From: Bacteroidota bacterium
Lineage (GTDB): Bacteria; Bacteroidota; Bacteroidia; AKYH767-A; 2013-40CM-41-45
NCBI GenBank assembly: GCA_016720655.1
Contig: JADKKE010000032.1
Location: 434,001 to 498,000 of the forward strand
Reading direction: 5' to 3'
Length of the DNA: 64,000 nt
Part shown: piece by piece, positions 18,891 through 27,058 of the stretch
How the letters are laid out: every line of letters starts with the position of its first letter
How positions within the stretch are numbered: position 1 is the first letter of the stretch
The notes under the pieces: model-generated
Told to the model about the DNA's origin: nothing
Databases searched by the model: none
Seen by the model: only the letters and a program-made list of their open reading frames with translations
Program-made: the position numbers and the translations under genes

Positions 18891-20170
18891 TATTCACAAA
18901 TGACAAGAAAATAATTCTTCTTGCCCTTCTGCGCCAGTATATATTTTTCCCGGATTAAATCAGAAGCATTCAGACTTCTTTCCACATTATCGATTTTTTC
19001 TTTATTGACCAAAACGCCACCACCCAGAATCATTTTCCGGGCTTCTCCTCGTGATGAAAAGATATTTGTTTTGTCAGCAAAAAAGTCCACAATATTTATT
19101 CCTGCATCCAATTCGTTTTTAGAAATTTCTACCTGAGGAACTCCTTCAAAGACAGCCAGTAAATCAGTTTCGGAAAGATTCATCAAGGCTTCTGCGGTTC
19201 CCTTGCCGAACAGTATTTCGGAAGCCTCAACAGCGGAGAGGTAATCTTTTTCAGAATGTACGCGAATCGTTACTTCTTTCGCCAGCTCTTTTTGCAGCAA
19301 ACGTAAGTGTGGGGCTTTAAGATGTTCTGTTTCCAGAGCTTCTACTTCTTCTTTTGTTTTGAGGGTAAAAATCCGAATGTAATTTTTCGAATCTTCATCT
19401 GCAGCATTCAACCAAAATTGGTAGAATTGGTAAGGAGAAGTTCGTTTTGGATCCAGCCAGACATTTCCTCCTTCGGTCTTTCCAAATTTAGTTCCATCTG
19501 CTTTTTTAATCAGCGGAGTGGTAAGTGCGAAAGCTTCTCCTGCATCTTTTCTCCGGATCAATTCAGTACCGGTGACAATATTTCCCCACTGGTCAGATCC
19601 ACCCATTTGCAACCGGACTCCCTGGTGTTTCCACAAATAGTAAAAATCATAACCCTGAACAAGCTGGTACGAAAATTCAGTAAAGGACATGCCGCTGTCC
19701 ATTCTTTTCTGTACAGAATCTTTTGCCAACATGTAATTAATGGTAATATGTTTTCCTACATCACGAATAAATTCAAGGAAGCTGAAATTTTTAAACCAAT
19801 CGTAATTGTTCACAATTTCAGCAGAACGTTCTCCACAATTAAAATCAAGGAACTTTTCCAGCTGGGCTTTCTGGCAGGCCAGATTGTGTTGCAGAGTCTC
19901 CTCATTGAGCAGGTTTCTTTCAAGCGATTTTCCGCTTGGATCTCCAACCATTCCGGTTGCTCCACCCACGAGTGCAATCGGTTTGTGGCCACATTGTTGA
20001 AAATGAAGAAGGCTCATCACCTGAACCAGGTTACCAACGCCAAGAGAATCTGCTGTAGGGTCAAATCCAATATATCCTTTTACAACGCCGGAACTCAATA
20101 ATTCTTCTGTTCCCGGCATAATATCCTGTAACATTCCCCGCCAACGCAATTCTTCAATAAAATTCTTCAT
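18890..20170 (-). CDS. tyrS: Tyrosyl-tRNA synthetase
   Basis: A 426-aa class I synthetase that charges tRNA-Tyr. I chose the ATG at 20170 (MKNFIEELRWRGML), because the in-frame extension to 20266 passes through the predicted promoter and has no family similarity. The catalytic core shows GYIGFDPTADSL, then LVGGATGMVGDPSGKS, the tyrosine site YQLVQGYDFYYLW, QMGGSDQWGNIVTG, and the KMSKS equivalent KFGKTEGGN. The C-terminal S4 domain holds ILGGGVLVNKEKI. Oddity: the HIGH signature reads GVGN, lacking the usual first histidine. Confidence 0.95.
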   Translation of the reverse strand: MKNFIEELRWRGMLQDIMPGTEELLSSGVVKGYIGFDPTADSLGVGNLVQVMSLLHFQQCGHKPIALVGGATGMVGDPSGKSLERNLLNEETLQHNLACQKAQLEKFLDFNCGERSAEIVNNYDWFKNFSFLEFIRDVGKHITINYMLAKDSVQKRMDSGMSFTEFSYQLVQGYDFYYLWKHQGVRLQMGGSDQWGNIVTGTELIRRKDAGEAFALTTPLIKKADGTKFGKTEGGNVWLDPKRTSPYQFYQFWLNAADEDSKNYIRIFTLKTKEEVEALETEHLKAPHLRLLQKELAKEVTIRVHSEKDYLSAVEASEILFGKGTAEALMNLSETDLLAVFEGVPQVEISKNELDAGINIVDFFADKTNIFSSRGEARKMILGGGVLVNKEKIDNVERSLNASDLIREKYILAQKGKKNYFLVICE

Positions 20171-20188
20171 GTTTCCAAATTTTGCTCC

Positions 20189-20219
20189 CAAAGATAGGCA
20201 GGACAAGCAGATGTACAAA
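20189..20219 (-). promoter_or_regulatory. Promoter for tyrS (TTTG-N19-TATCTTTG)
   Basis: On the minus strand, TTTG (20219-20216) is followed after 19 bp by TATCTTTG (20196-20189), an exact match to the Bacteroidota TTTG/TAnnTTTG promoter. Transcription would start about 13 bp before the tyrS ATG at 20170, which supports that start. Confidence 0.75.
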
Positions 20220-20281
20220 TGGTTTTGAGTGCTCCGGGATTTCAAAACATTTGCCCATCTTCGCATTAAGATATATCAATT

Positions 20282-21283
20282 ATGGTCTTAGTTACCGGCG
20301 GAACCGGACTAGTCGGTTCACATTTAATGCTTGAATTGTCCCTTAAGGGAAAAAAAATCCGTGCACTTCATCGGGCAGGAAGTAATGTTATTCATGCTGA
20401 ACGTGTTTTTAAATCCTACCCCGAATTATGGAAGAAAATCGAATGGGTGGAAGGTGATGTTACAGATGTTTATTCAGTATTGGAGGCATTGGAAGGCGTG
20501 GAGGAAGTATACCATGCTGCCGGGCTGATTTCATTTTCTCCCCTTGATTTTAAAATGATGTTGAAAGTCAATGTTGAGGGGACTGCGAACATGGTGAACA
20601 TGTCACTTGAAAAAGGTATAAAAAGATTTTGTCACATCAGTTCGGTAGCCGCAATCGGAAGAAACGAGGAAGGGATTGAGATTAATGAAAAATCTGTGTG
20701 GAAAACATCGTCCCTGAATTCGAATTATGCGATCAGCAAGTACGGAGCTGAACGGGAGGTGTGGCGTGGTGTCGAAGAAGGATTGAGTGCTGTAATTGTG
20801 AATCCAACAATCATTCTTGGCCCGGGAAATTGGGATTCAGGGAGTTCGAATATGATTCTGAAAGTATGGACCGGACTTCGGTTTTATACGACAGGAATGA
20901 CGGGTTTTGTTGATGTGCGTGATGTTGCTTCCGCATCCATTGAACTTATGGAAAAAGGAATCAAGTCACAACGTTATGTTTTGAATTCTGAAAATATTTC
21001 ATACCAATCCCTTTTTGATATGATTGCACTAAATCTAGGAAGGAAAAAACCTAATATCCGTGTCTCACATCTTTTGGGAGAAATTGCATGGAGAGGAATT
21101 GCACTTGCAAATCTCTTTTCGAAAAGCAAACCATTGATCACGAAAGAAACTACACGCAATGGACAAAGAACCTGGAAATATTCCAGTAAAAAATTAATCA
21201 ATGAAACCGGGTTTAAGTTTATTCCCCTCAAAGATTCGATTGCGTATACGTGCAAAGTGTTTTTGGAAGAAAGAAGATTTTAG
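20282..21283 (+). CDS. NAD(P)-dependent epimerase/dehydratase (extended SDR)
   Basis: A 333-aa Rossmann-fold protein. The dinucleotide-binding motif VTGGTGLVGSHL is at the N-terminus, and the catalytic pair YAISKYGAE (Tyr-xxx-Lys) is near residue 150 after HISSVAAIGR. The layout resembles dihydroflavonol-4-reductase/3-beta-HSD-like SDRs that act on sugars, lipids or small alcohols; the substrate cannot be read. It is divergent from tyrS. The stop is followed by a short G-rich degenerate repeat (21288-21313). Confidence 0.85.
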   Translation: MVLVTGGTGLVGSHLMLELSLKGKKIRALHRAGSNVIHAERVFKSYPELWKKIEWVEGDVTDVYSVLEALEGVEEVYHAAGLISFSPLDFKMMLKVNVEGTANMVNMSLEKGIKRFCHISSVAAIGRNEEGIEINEKSVWKTSSLNSNYAISKYGAEREVWRGVEEGLSAVIVNPTIILGPGNWDSGSSNMILKVWTGLRFYTTGMTGFVDVRDVASASIELMEKGIKSQRYVLNSENISYQSLFDMIALNLGRKKPNIRVSHLLGEIAWRGIALANLFSKSKPLITKETTRNGQRTWKYSSKKLINETGFKFIPLKDSIAYTCKVFLEERRF

Positions 21284-21287
21284 GAGG

Positions 21288-21313
21288 GATGTGGGACAGG
21301 GGACGAGGGACGA
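21288..21313. repeat. Degenerate GGGACGA heptamer remnant
   Basis: About three units of gtgggac/ggggac/gagggac follow the epimerase stop. They share words with the arrays at 15701-15714 and near 29940 (gggacgaggg, gggacgtggg). The rest of the gap up to 21398 shows nothing. Confidence 0.55.
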
Positions 21314-21398
21314 CCGCAACCTGTTGAGTTTTCAAGGAATCGTAGTTCAGCGATTCAATAACCATGAAACAGTGTGCTCAAAATTATAAAGTCGAGCT

Positions 21399-21767
21399 CT
21401 ATTTTCGTCCACTGTGCTCTTGCATGCCCTGTGTCTTGCTTAATTCATCAATAACGTGCTGATAAATTTCGGAGAGCTGGTCGGGTCTGGCACTGTAATA
21501 TTTCATGCTTCGCAGATACTTTTCCGGTTCGATCTTTCTTTTCTTCAGAATATAAACCGAAAGTTCAGTGTTGTTATAACGGATGGTATCGCTGTATTGA
21601 AAAACAGATACAGCTGCTTGTGCAATATGCATGTCGATGAGTAAGGGAACCATCTCATCCGGACTCAGTACATCTTTTGGAATTTTTTCTTCATTTTTTG
21701 AACATGAGTTTGCAAGGAATGAAAACAATAAAGTACAAAAGAAAAATACGGAATGCTTGAACTTCAT
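21399..21767 (-). CDS. DUF4296 lipoprotein
   Basis: A 122-aa protein. It has a lipoprotein signal (lipobox LANSC, Cys at residue 22) and a DUF4296 domain recognisable by SPDEMVPLLIDMHIAQAAV and YNNTELSVYILKKRKI. The family is Bacteroidota-specific, helical and of unknown function. It is the last gene of a three-gene minus-strand operon with pyrC (7-bp gap) and a GT2 gene; the GT2-pyrC-DUF4296 order suggests co-transcription rather than shared chemistry. Confidence 0.85.
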   Translation of the reverse strand: MKFKHSVFFFCTLLFSFLANSCSKNEEKIPKDVLSPDEMVPLLIDMHIAQAAVSVFQYSDTIRYNNTELSVYILKKRKIEPEKYLRSMKYYSARPDQLSEIYQHVIDELSKTQGMQEHSGRK

Positions 21768-21773
21768 TTTTTC

Positions 21774-23108
21774 CTATCGATTGAATAAAAGACGTTGACC
21801 TTTTTGACTTTCATCAAAAACACCATTGGAATAAGCAAGATGGCCACTCACAAAAGTATGTGTGACTTGTGAGCGAAAAGTATATCCTTCGAATGGACTC
21901 CAGCCACATTTTGCAAGGATATTTCCCGGTTTCACAGTCCAGGGATAATCTGCATCCACAACAACAAGATCTGCATAATAACCTTCCCGAATATAACCGC
22001 GATCCCTGATTTGAAAACAATCTGCAACAGCATGACTCATCTTTCGCGCAATATTCTCCATTGAGATTTTTCCCTGATGATAATACTCCATCATTGCAGC
22101 CAAAGCATGTTGAACAAGCGGACCTCCGGATGGGCACTTTAAATAGGCCTGATCTTTTTCTGCCAGTGTATGAGGTGCATGATCAGTTGCAATGATGTCA
22201 AGTTTGTCGTCCAGCAAAGCTTTTAACAAAGCTTCTTTGTCGATCTGCGTTTTAATTGCTGGATTCCATTTTATTCTGTTACCAAGCCGTGCATAATCAC
22301 GGTCGTCGAACCACAGATGGTGTATGCAAACCTCAGCAGTGATTCTTTTTTCTTTCAACGGAATGTCATTTCTGAAAAGCTCAATTTCTTTTTCTGTACT
22401 GATGTGAAGGATATGCAGTCTCGTGTTGTATTGTTTCGCAAGAGAAACAGCATAAGAAGAACTAAGGTAACAAGCTTCAGCCGTTCGGATGTCAGGATGT
22501 AATTTTACAGGAATATCCTCTCCGTAAAGATCCCGGATTCGTGCAGCATTTCTGTGAATCGTAGTTTCATCCTCACAATGCGTCGCAATGAGCATCGGAC
22601 ACAATGAAAATACCTTTTCAAGAGTGGAAGGAAGATCAACAAGCATGTTTCCTGTAGAGGAACCCATAAATATTTTTACTCCACAAACAGTTTCCGGATT
22701 TGTGCGAAGGATTTCATCGATATTGTCATTCGATGTGCCCATGAAAAATGAATAATTTGCCAGCGATTTCTTTGCAGCAATCTGATATTTTTCTTCGAGT
22801 AATTCCTGGCTGAGTGTATTGGGAACAGTATTCGGCATTTCCATGTAGGAAGTTATTCCGCCGGCAACAGCTGCCTTTGATTCGGTATAAATTTCTGCTT
22901 TGTGAGTAAGTCCGGGTTCACGAAAATGAACCTGATCATCGATAGCACCGGGCAGGAGAAATTTTCCATTCACATCAATTATCAGGGCAGTTGAATGAGA
23001 GATCGAAGATCCTGTCTTTTCAATTTTCCCGTTTGAAATCAAGACATCTCCATCAACGATTTTACCTTCGTTGACAATGCGTGCATTTTTCAGGAGATAG
23101 GATTTCAA
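21774..23108 (-). CDS. pyrC: Dihydroorotase
   Basis: A 444-aa amidohydrolase that forms or cleaves dihydroorotate in pyrimidine synthesis. It starts with a TTG at 23108 right after the TGA of the GT2 gene. Visible motifs are IDDQVHFREPGLTHKAEI near residue 57, a carboxylated-lysine-region string CGVKIFMGSSTGNM, HCEDETTIHRN, LHILHISTEKEI and IATDHAPHTLAEKD. The first metal histidine of the usual HxH is Gln here (QVH); I believe this variant is common in Bacteroidota. The length fits class I dihydroorotases. Confidence 0.92.
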   Translation of the reverse strand: MKSYLLKNARIVNEGKIVDGDVLISNGKIEKTGSSISHSTALIIDVNGKFLLPGAIDDQVHFREPGLTHKAEIYTESKAAVAGGITSYMEMPNTVPNTLSQELLEEKYQIAAKKSLANYSFFMGTSNDNIDEILRTNPETVCGVKIFMGSSTGNMLVDLPSTLEKVFSLCPMLIATHCEDETTIHRNAARIRDLYGEDIPVKLHPDIRTAEACYLSSSYAVSLAKQYNTRLHILHISTEKEIELFRNDIPLKEKRITAEVCIHHLWFDDRDYARLGNRIKWNPAIKTQIDKEALLKALLDDKLDIIATDHAPHTLAEKDQAYLKCPSGGPLVQHALAAMMEYYHQGKISMENIARKMSHAVADCFQIRDRGYIREGYYADLVVVDADYPWTVKPGNILAKCGWSPFEGYTFRSQVTHTFVSGHLAYSNGVFDESQKGQRLLFNR

Positions 23109-23858
23109 TCAGTTCAGGATTTTAGGTGATTTGGGATACGTGCGAAAGAAACTTTTCCATTTCATTTGCATCACACCCAATATTGCTTCTTTGAAAATTC
23201 CTTTGCTCATTTTGCTTGAACCTTCTGTTCGATCAGTGAAGATGATCGGGACTTCTGTTATTTTAAAACCGCATTTCCAGGCTGTGAATTTCATTTCAAT
23301 CTGGAATGCGTAGCCAATGAAACGAATTTCATCCAGCGGTATTGTTTCAAGGACAACACGTCGGTAACAAATAAATCCTGCAGTAGTATCTTTTATTTTA
23401 ATACCTGTAACCAAACGCACATATACGGAGGCGTAATAAGACATAACAACCCTTCCCAATGGCCAATTCACCACATTCGCGCCACGGATATAACGTGAAC
23501 CGATTGACATATCTGCGCCTTCGTTTTTACATGCCTGATACAAACGAAAAAGATCATCCGGATTGTGTGAAAAGTCGCAATCCATTTCAAAGATATAATC
23601 GTATTTTTTTTCGATGGCCCATTTGAAGCCATGGATGTATGCTGTTCCCAAGCCGAGTTTGCCTTTTCTTTCTTCAATAAATAGTTTTCCGGGAAATTCA
23701 AGAAGCAGGCGTTTCACGATATCCGCTGTTCCATCAGGCGATCCGTCATCAATAATCAGAAGGTGGAAATCATGCGGAAGTGAAAACACTTTGCGGACCA
23801 TTTTTTCCACATTCTCCTTTTCATTATAAGTAGGTATGATAACAAGGGAGTCGCTCAC
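23109..23858 (-). CDS. Polyprenol-phosphate mannosyltransferase-like family 2 glycosyltransferase
   Basis: About 249 aa from a GTG at 23858 (VSDSLVIIPTYNEKENV). The longer in-frame version to 23996 has no family similarity at its N-terminus. GT-A motifs are visible: IIPTYNEKENVEKMV, LIIDDGSPDGT, FEMDCDFSHNPDDL (the DxD region), SIGSRYIRGANVVNWPLGR and GFICYRRVVL. These match Dpm1-type enzymes that transfer mannose or glucose from a nucleotide sugar to a lipid phosphate carrier. There is no C-terminal membrane domain. It is first in an operon with pyrC, whose start codon abuts its stop. Confidence 0.88.
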   Translation of the reverse strand: MSDSLVIIPTYNEKENVEKMVRKVFSLPHDFHLLIIDDGSPDGTADIVKRLLLEFPGKLFIEERKGKLGLGTAYIHGFKWAIEKKYDYIFEMDCDFSHNPDDLFRLYQACKNEGADMSIGSRYIRGANVVNWPLGRVVMSYYASVYVRLVTGIKIKDTTAGFICYRRVVLETIPLDEIRFIGYAFQIEMKFTAWKCGFKITEVPIIFTDRTEGSSKMSKGIFKEAILGVMQMKWKSFFRTYPKSPKILN

Positions 23859-24031
23859 AAAAAAGGGGCTGTTGATGGGCGAAGATACAAATTCGCTGCA
23901 ATAAGAAGCTTGCTGAATTCCAAGAACGGGCCATTTTGAAGCCTTCCGGAACACGAAATTTCGCAGGAAATACGGTGATTGGATTTGTTCCTGCATTCTT
24001 CAGAAAGGATAAATTAATTAACTTTGAAAGC

Positions 24032-24280
24032 ATGAAATTATTCGTAAAAAACATTGAAGAATCTGTGAATGAGGTCCTTCTTGAGGCAATTTTTAAGCAA
24101 TTCGGAGAAGTTTTGGATACTAAAATTGTCTATGACAGAATCACCTGGGAGTCCAAAGGCTTTGGTTTCGTCGAATACAAAAAGACCGAAGATGCCATGA
24201 AGGCGATCGAAGCGCTGAATGGGAAAGAACTTGTGGGAAAAAAATTAATTGTCAGCGAAGCTGTAGACAAGCCACGGTGA
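24032..24280 (+). CDS. Small RRM-domain RNA-binding protein
   Basis: An 82-aa protein made of a single RNA recognition motif. RNP2 is LFVKNI at residues 3-8 and RNP1 is KGFGFVEY near residue 45. Both are intact, with a final GKKLIVSEAVDKPR tail. Such one-domain RRM proteins occur in Bacteroidota and cyanobacteria; roles are largely unproven, and some are cold- or stress-related. I used the ATG at 24032. A TAACTTTG element (24019-24026) sits so close that the mRNA leader would be nearly absent. It is divergent from the GT2-pyrC operon. Confidence 0.9.
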   Translation: MKLFVKNIEESVNEVLLEAIFKQFGEVLDTKIVYDRITWESKGFGFVEYKKTEDAMKAIEALNGKELVGKKLIVSEAVDKPR

Positions 24281-24382
24281 TTCGGATTGTTAAAGAAATC
24301 CTTCCCGAACGAATATTCTTTCAGGGATTCCGTTTTTCTTTGTACCCAGTTGCCTGGTCAAAAAATCAGGCATGTTAGCCGG

Positions 24383-25066
24383 ATGCTCCTGTCTCGAAAA
24401 ATCACTTTGTTTTTCTTTTTTCTGTTTGCTCTGTTGCTTTCATTTCGGCAATCGAGCGGACAAGTCATGGATACTCTCTATGCGAGCCTTGAAAAACGTC
24501 CACGATTTTTCCTCAATCTCCAAAACTACAATTCCTTTATCAGTAAAGATTTTGCAAATTTTACACTTCTGAAATTCGGTCTCAGCTATAACAAAAGAGT
24601 GCGATTTGGTTTTGGCGCTTCTGTACTGGATGGCGGTGCTGTTGTGAGTGAAATCGAAATTGACGAAGATTCTATCCCATACAATACGAACGGAGAATTG
24701 AAATTTAGTTTCATTTCAGCAAGCGCGGAATACATTTTTTACCATCAGTATCCCTGGCAATTTTCCCTGATTCCATACAACCTTGGTGTGGGCACGGCAC
24801 GCTATGAATACATCCGCAGGAGTGATAAACATAGGGTTTCAACAGCTTCAGAAACGGTCATTATTTTTCAACCGGAATTGGTCGGACAATACAGTGTTTT
24901 CCGCTGGATCGGACTCGGGGCATCCTTTGGATACAGGAAGACGCTTTATTCCTCTAAAAATATCCGTGAGAATTTCAACTCACCAACTTTCTCCATCGGA
25001 TTAAAGCTATTCATGGATGAAATATTCAAGATGGCATTTCCAAATGGACTGAAAGGAAAAAAATAG
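24383..25066 (+). CDS. Predicted exported beta-barrel-like protein, unknown function
   Basis: About 227 aa from the ATG at 24383. The signal peptide (KITLFFFFLFALLLSF, cleavage near SSGQ) is followed by alternating aromatic/Gly strands, such as FGLSYNKRVRFGFGASVLDGG and LVGQYSVFRWIGLGASFGYRKT. These suggest a small outer-membrane beta-barrel. The upstream extension to 24287 is unlikely because it would place charged residues before the signal. There is no T9SS domain and no named family recognised. Confidence 0.7.
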   Translation: MLLSRKITLFFFFLFALLLSFRQSSGQVMDTLYASLEKRPRFFLNLQNYNSFISKDFANFTLLKFGLSYNKRVRFGFGASVLDGGAVVSEIEIDEDSIPYNTNGELKFSFISASAEYIFYHQYPWQFSLIPYNLGVGTARYEYIRRSDKHRVSTASETVIIFQPELVGQYSVFRWIGLGASFGYRKTLYSSKNIRENFNSPTFSIGLKLFMDEIFKMAFPNGLKGKK

Positions 25067-25100
25067 AACACCCGATGTTCATGAAATTTTTAGTGGACTG

Positions 25101-25129
25101 TTTGGTCAATGACAGTTCTTTTACCTTTG
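25101..25129 (+). promoter_or_regulatory. Promoter for ruvB (TTTG-N17-TACCTTTG)
   Basis: TTTG at 25101-25104 and TACCTTTG at 25122-25129, 17 bp apart, match the Bacteroidota consensus exactly. The ATG of ruvB is only 7 bp further on, so the transcript would be leaderless or nearly so. Confidence 0.75.
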
Positions 25130-25135
25130 TATAAT

Positions 25136-26092
25136 ATGTCAACACTAAATCCAAACCTGGATCCTACGGGAAGCCAAATTCCTGCCGCAGAGAAGGAATT
25201 CGATAAAGTTCTGCGGCCCCAGGGTTTCGAGGATTTTACCGGACAACAAAGCATTGTCGACAATCTCAAGATATTTGTTGAAGCAGCACGACAAAGAGAG
25301 GAGGCTCTGGATCATGTGCTTTTGCACGGACCTCCGGGGCTCGGAAAAACTACACTGGCGTATATTCTTGCGAATGAACTGGGTGTCAATATTAAGACAA
25401 CCTCCGGACCGGTTCTGGATAAACCCGGTGATCTTGCCGGTTTGCTTACGAACCTTGAGCCGAATGATGTATTGTTTATTGATGAAATTCACAGATTGAG
25501 TCCTGTTGTGGAGGAATACCTCTATTCCGCAATGGAAGATTATAAAATTGACATCATGATTGAAACAGGACCAAATGCCCGTTCTGTTCAGATCAAGATC
25601 AATCCTTTCACACTCATTGGTGCGACAACACGTTCCGGTTTACTCACAGCTCCTTTACGTGCGCGTTTTGGAATCAATTCCAGATTGGAATATTACGATG
25701 CCTCCCTGCTTCAGAAAATCGTTACCCGTTCATCGGAAATTTTACGCATTGGTATCGATCCGAAAGCAGCTCAGGAAATCGCACGAAGAAGTCGAGGAAC
25801 ACCCCGCATTGCTAATGCTTTGTTGCGTCGTGTTCGGGATTTCGCTCAGATCAAAGGAACAGGGAGAATAGATCTTGAGATTGCGCATTTTTCCCTTGCT
25901 GCATTGAATGTAGATCAGCATGGTCTGGATGAAATGGACAACCGGATTCTTTCTGCAATCATCGAAAAATTTAAAGGCGGACCGGTTGGAATCACTACGA
26001 TTGCGACAGCAGTAGGCGAGGAAAGCGGTACAATCGAAGAGGTGTATGAACCCTTCCTGATCAAAGAAGGTTATTTAAAACGTATTATTTGA
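25136..26092 (+). CDS. ruvB: Holliday junction branch-migration ATPase RuvB
   Basis: A 318-aa AAA+ motor that with RuvA drives branch migration in recombinational repair. I chose the ATG at 25136 (MSTLNPNLDP). Walker A HGPPGLGKTTLAY is at residues 64-76, Walker B is LFIDEIHRLSPVVEEYLYSAMEDY, and sensor and arginine-finger regions follow (IGATTRSGLLTAPLRARFG, SRGTPRIANALLRR). The C-terminal winged helix (GITTIATAVGEESGTIEEVYEPFLI) is cut short. The protein stops at EGYLKRII, whereas RuvB normally continues about 20 residues with a TPRGR motif. It ends 4 bp from the convergent SPFH gene. Confidence 0.93.
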   Translation: MSTLNPNLDPTGSQIPAAEKEFDKVLRPQGFEDFTGQQSIVDNLKIFVEAARQREEALDHVLLHGPPGLGKTTLAYILANELGVNIKTTSGPVLDKPGDLAGLLTNLEPNDVLFIDEIHRLSPVVEEYLYSAMEDYKIDIMIETGPNARSVQIKINPFTLIGATTRSGLLTAPLRARFGINSRLEYYDASLLQKIVTRSSEILRIGIDPKAAQEIARRSRGTPRIANALLRRVRDFAQIKGTGRIDLEIAHFSLAALNVDQHGLDEMDNRILSAIIEKFKGGPVGITTIATAVGEESGTIEEVYEPFLIKEGYLKRII

Positions 26093-26096
26093 TACA

Positions 26097-26948
26097 TCAG
26101 TAAATAGTTCCTGCATTGATTACCGGACTTACATTCCTGTCGCCACACAAAACTACCAGCAGGTTACTGACCATATTCGCTTTTCTTTCTTCGTCCAGAT
26201 GCACAATCTCTTTTTCTGAAAGCCGGGCCAGGGCCATTTCCACCATTCCAACCGCACCTTCAACAATGAGTTGTCGTGCAGCTACAACTGCAGAAGCCTG
26301 CTGGCGTTGCAACATTGCACCGGCGATCTCCGGTGCGTAAGCGAGGTGACTGATACGGGCTTCCATCACGTGAATCCCGGCTTTACCCAGACGCTCGTTC
26401 AACTCTGCCAAAAGCATTTCATGAACTTTGTCTGTTGTGCCACGGAGTGTGACGACGGCTTCGTTATCTTCCCAATTGTCGTACGGACAACTATTCGCAA
26501 GATGTCGAACGGCAGCTTCGCTTTGGATGTGAACATAAGATGTATAATCATTCACTTCGAAAATTGCTTTCGCTGTATCCTGAACCTGCCATACAATTAC
26601 AGCTGCAATGTCAATCGGGTTGCCGGTTTTGTCGTTTACTTTCAGGCTTTGGCCATTCAGGTTGAAAGCACGCAAACTCACCATGCGTTTAACAAAAAAA
26701 GGATTTACCCAGAAGAAACCATTTTCTTTTACGGTTCCGTTGTATTTACCAAACAATGTAAGCACGCGTGATTCATTCGGATTAATAATCATGAATCCTG
26801 GCATTAGGAAGGCAAACAGCAAGAAGGAAGGTACAATAATCGCCGGTATGCGTTGACTGATTCCCACGATGCCAATACCAATACAAAGCAGGCAAAGTAA
26901 AAGCATCATGTAACCGGATAGGGGGCGGAAGGATTTTTCAAGAATCAT
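26097..26948 (-). CDS. SPFH/band-7 domain membrane protein
   Basis: A 283-aa protein. Two N-terminal hydrophobic segments (GYMMLLLCLLCIGIGIVGI and IIVPSFLLFAFLMPGFMII) are followed by an SPFH domain. The domain opens at NPNESRVLTLFGKYNGTVKENG and includes IDIAAVIVWQVQDTAKAIFEV and the coiled region ISHLAYAPEIAGAMLQRQQA. Family proteins scaffold membrane microdomains; this type is often found beside a small Arc-like protein, which I do not see here. A 7+7-bp palindrome stands 16 bp upstream of the start and may be an operator. Confidence 0.9.
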   Translation of the reverse strand: MILEKSFRPLSGYMMLLLCLLCIGIGIVGISQRIPAIIVPSFLLFAFLMPGFMIINPNESRVLTLFGKYNGTVKENGFFWVNPFFVKRMVSLRAFNLNGQSLKVNDKTGNPIDIAAVIVWQVQDTAKAIFEVNDYTSYVHIQSEAAVRHLANSCPYDNWEDNEAVVTLRGTTDKVHEMLLAELNERLGKAGIHVMEARISHLAYAPEIAGAMLQRQQASAVVAARQLIVEGAVGMVEMALARLSEKEIVHLDEERKANMVSNLLVVLCGDRNVSPVINAGTIY

Positions 26949-26963
26949 GGGTTTGATATTAAA

Positions 26964-26984
26964 ATGATATCACAAATATATCAT
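26964..26984. promoter_or_regulatory. Palindromic operator candidate upstream of the SPFH gene
   Basis: ATGATAT (26964-26970) and ATATCAT (26978-26984) form a perfect 7-bp inverted repeat around a 7-bp spacer. It lies between the divergent SPFH and queG genes, in the position expected for a dimeric repressor. No regulator gene is adjacent. Confidence 0.5.
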
Positions 26985-27042
26985 ATTGAATCGTCGCTTG
27001 TCAAGTATTTTCGGAAATAAATTTTTTAACCGCTTTCCTTGC

Positions 27043-27050
27043 TATTTTTG
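27043..27050 (+). promoter_or_regulatory. -7 promoter element of queG
   Basis: TATTTTTG fits TAnnTTTG and ends 8 bp before the queG ATG. The upstream -33 box is only a T-rich run near 27022. Confidence 0.45.
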
Positions 27051-27058
27051 AATGCTCC

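Noticed and set aside
18890..20101. 264-aa plus-strand frame opposite tyrS
   Set aside because: It is an antisense frame of tyrS with no family similarity. The tyrS motifs are unmistakable.
23859..23996. N-terminal extension of the GT2 glycosyltransferase
   Set aside because: The extra 46 residues have no GT2 similarity and run into the upstream region of the divergent RRM gene. The GTG at 23858 fits the family length.
26060..26096. Frameshift as the cause of the short RuvB C-terminus
   Set aside because: The two other frames do not encode a PRGR-like tail before the neighbouring convergent gene, so adding or removing one base does not restore it.
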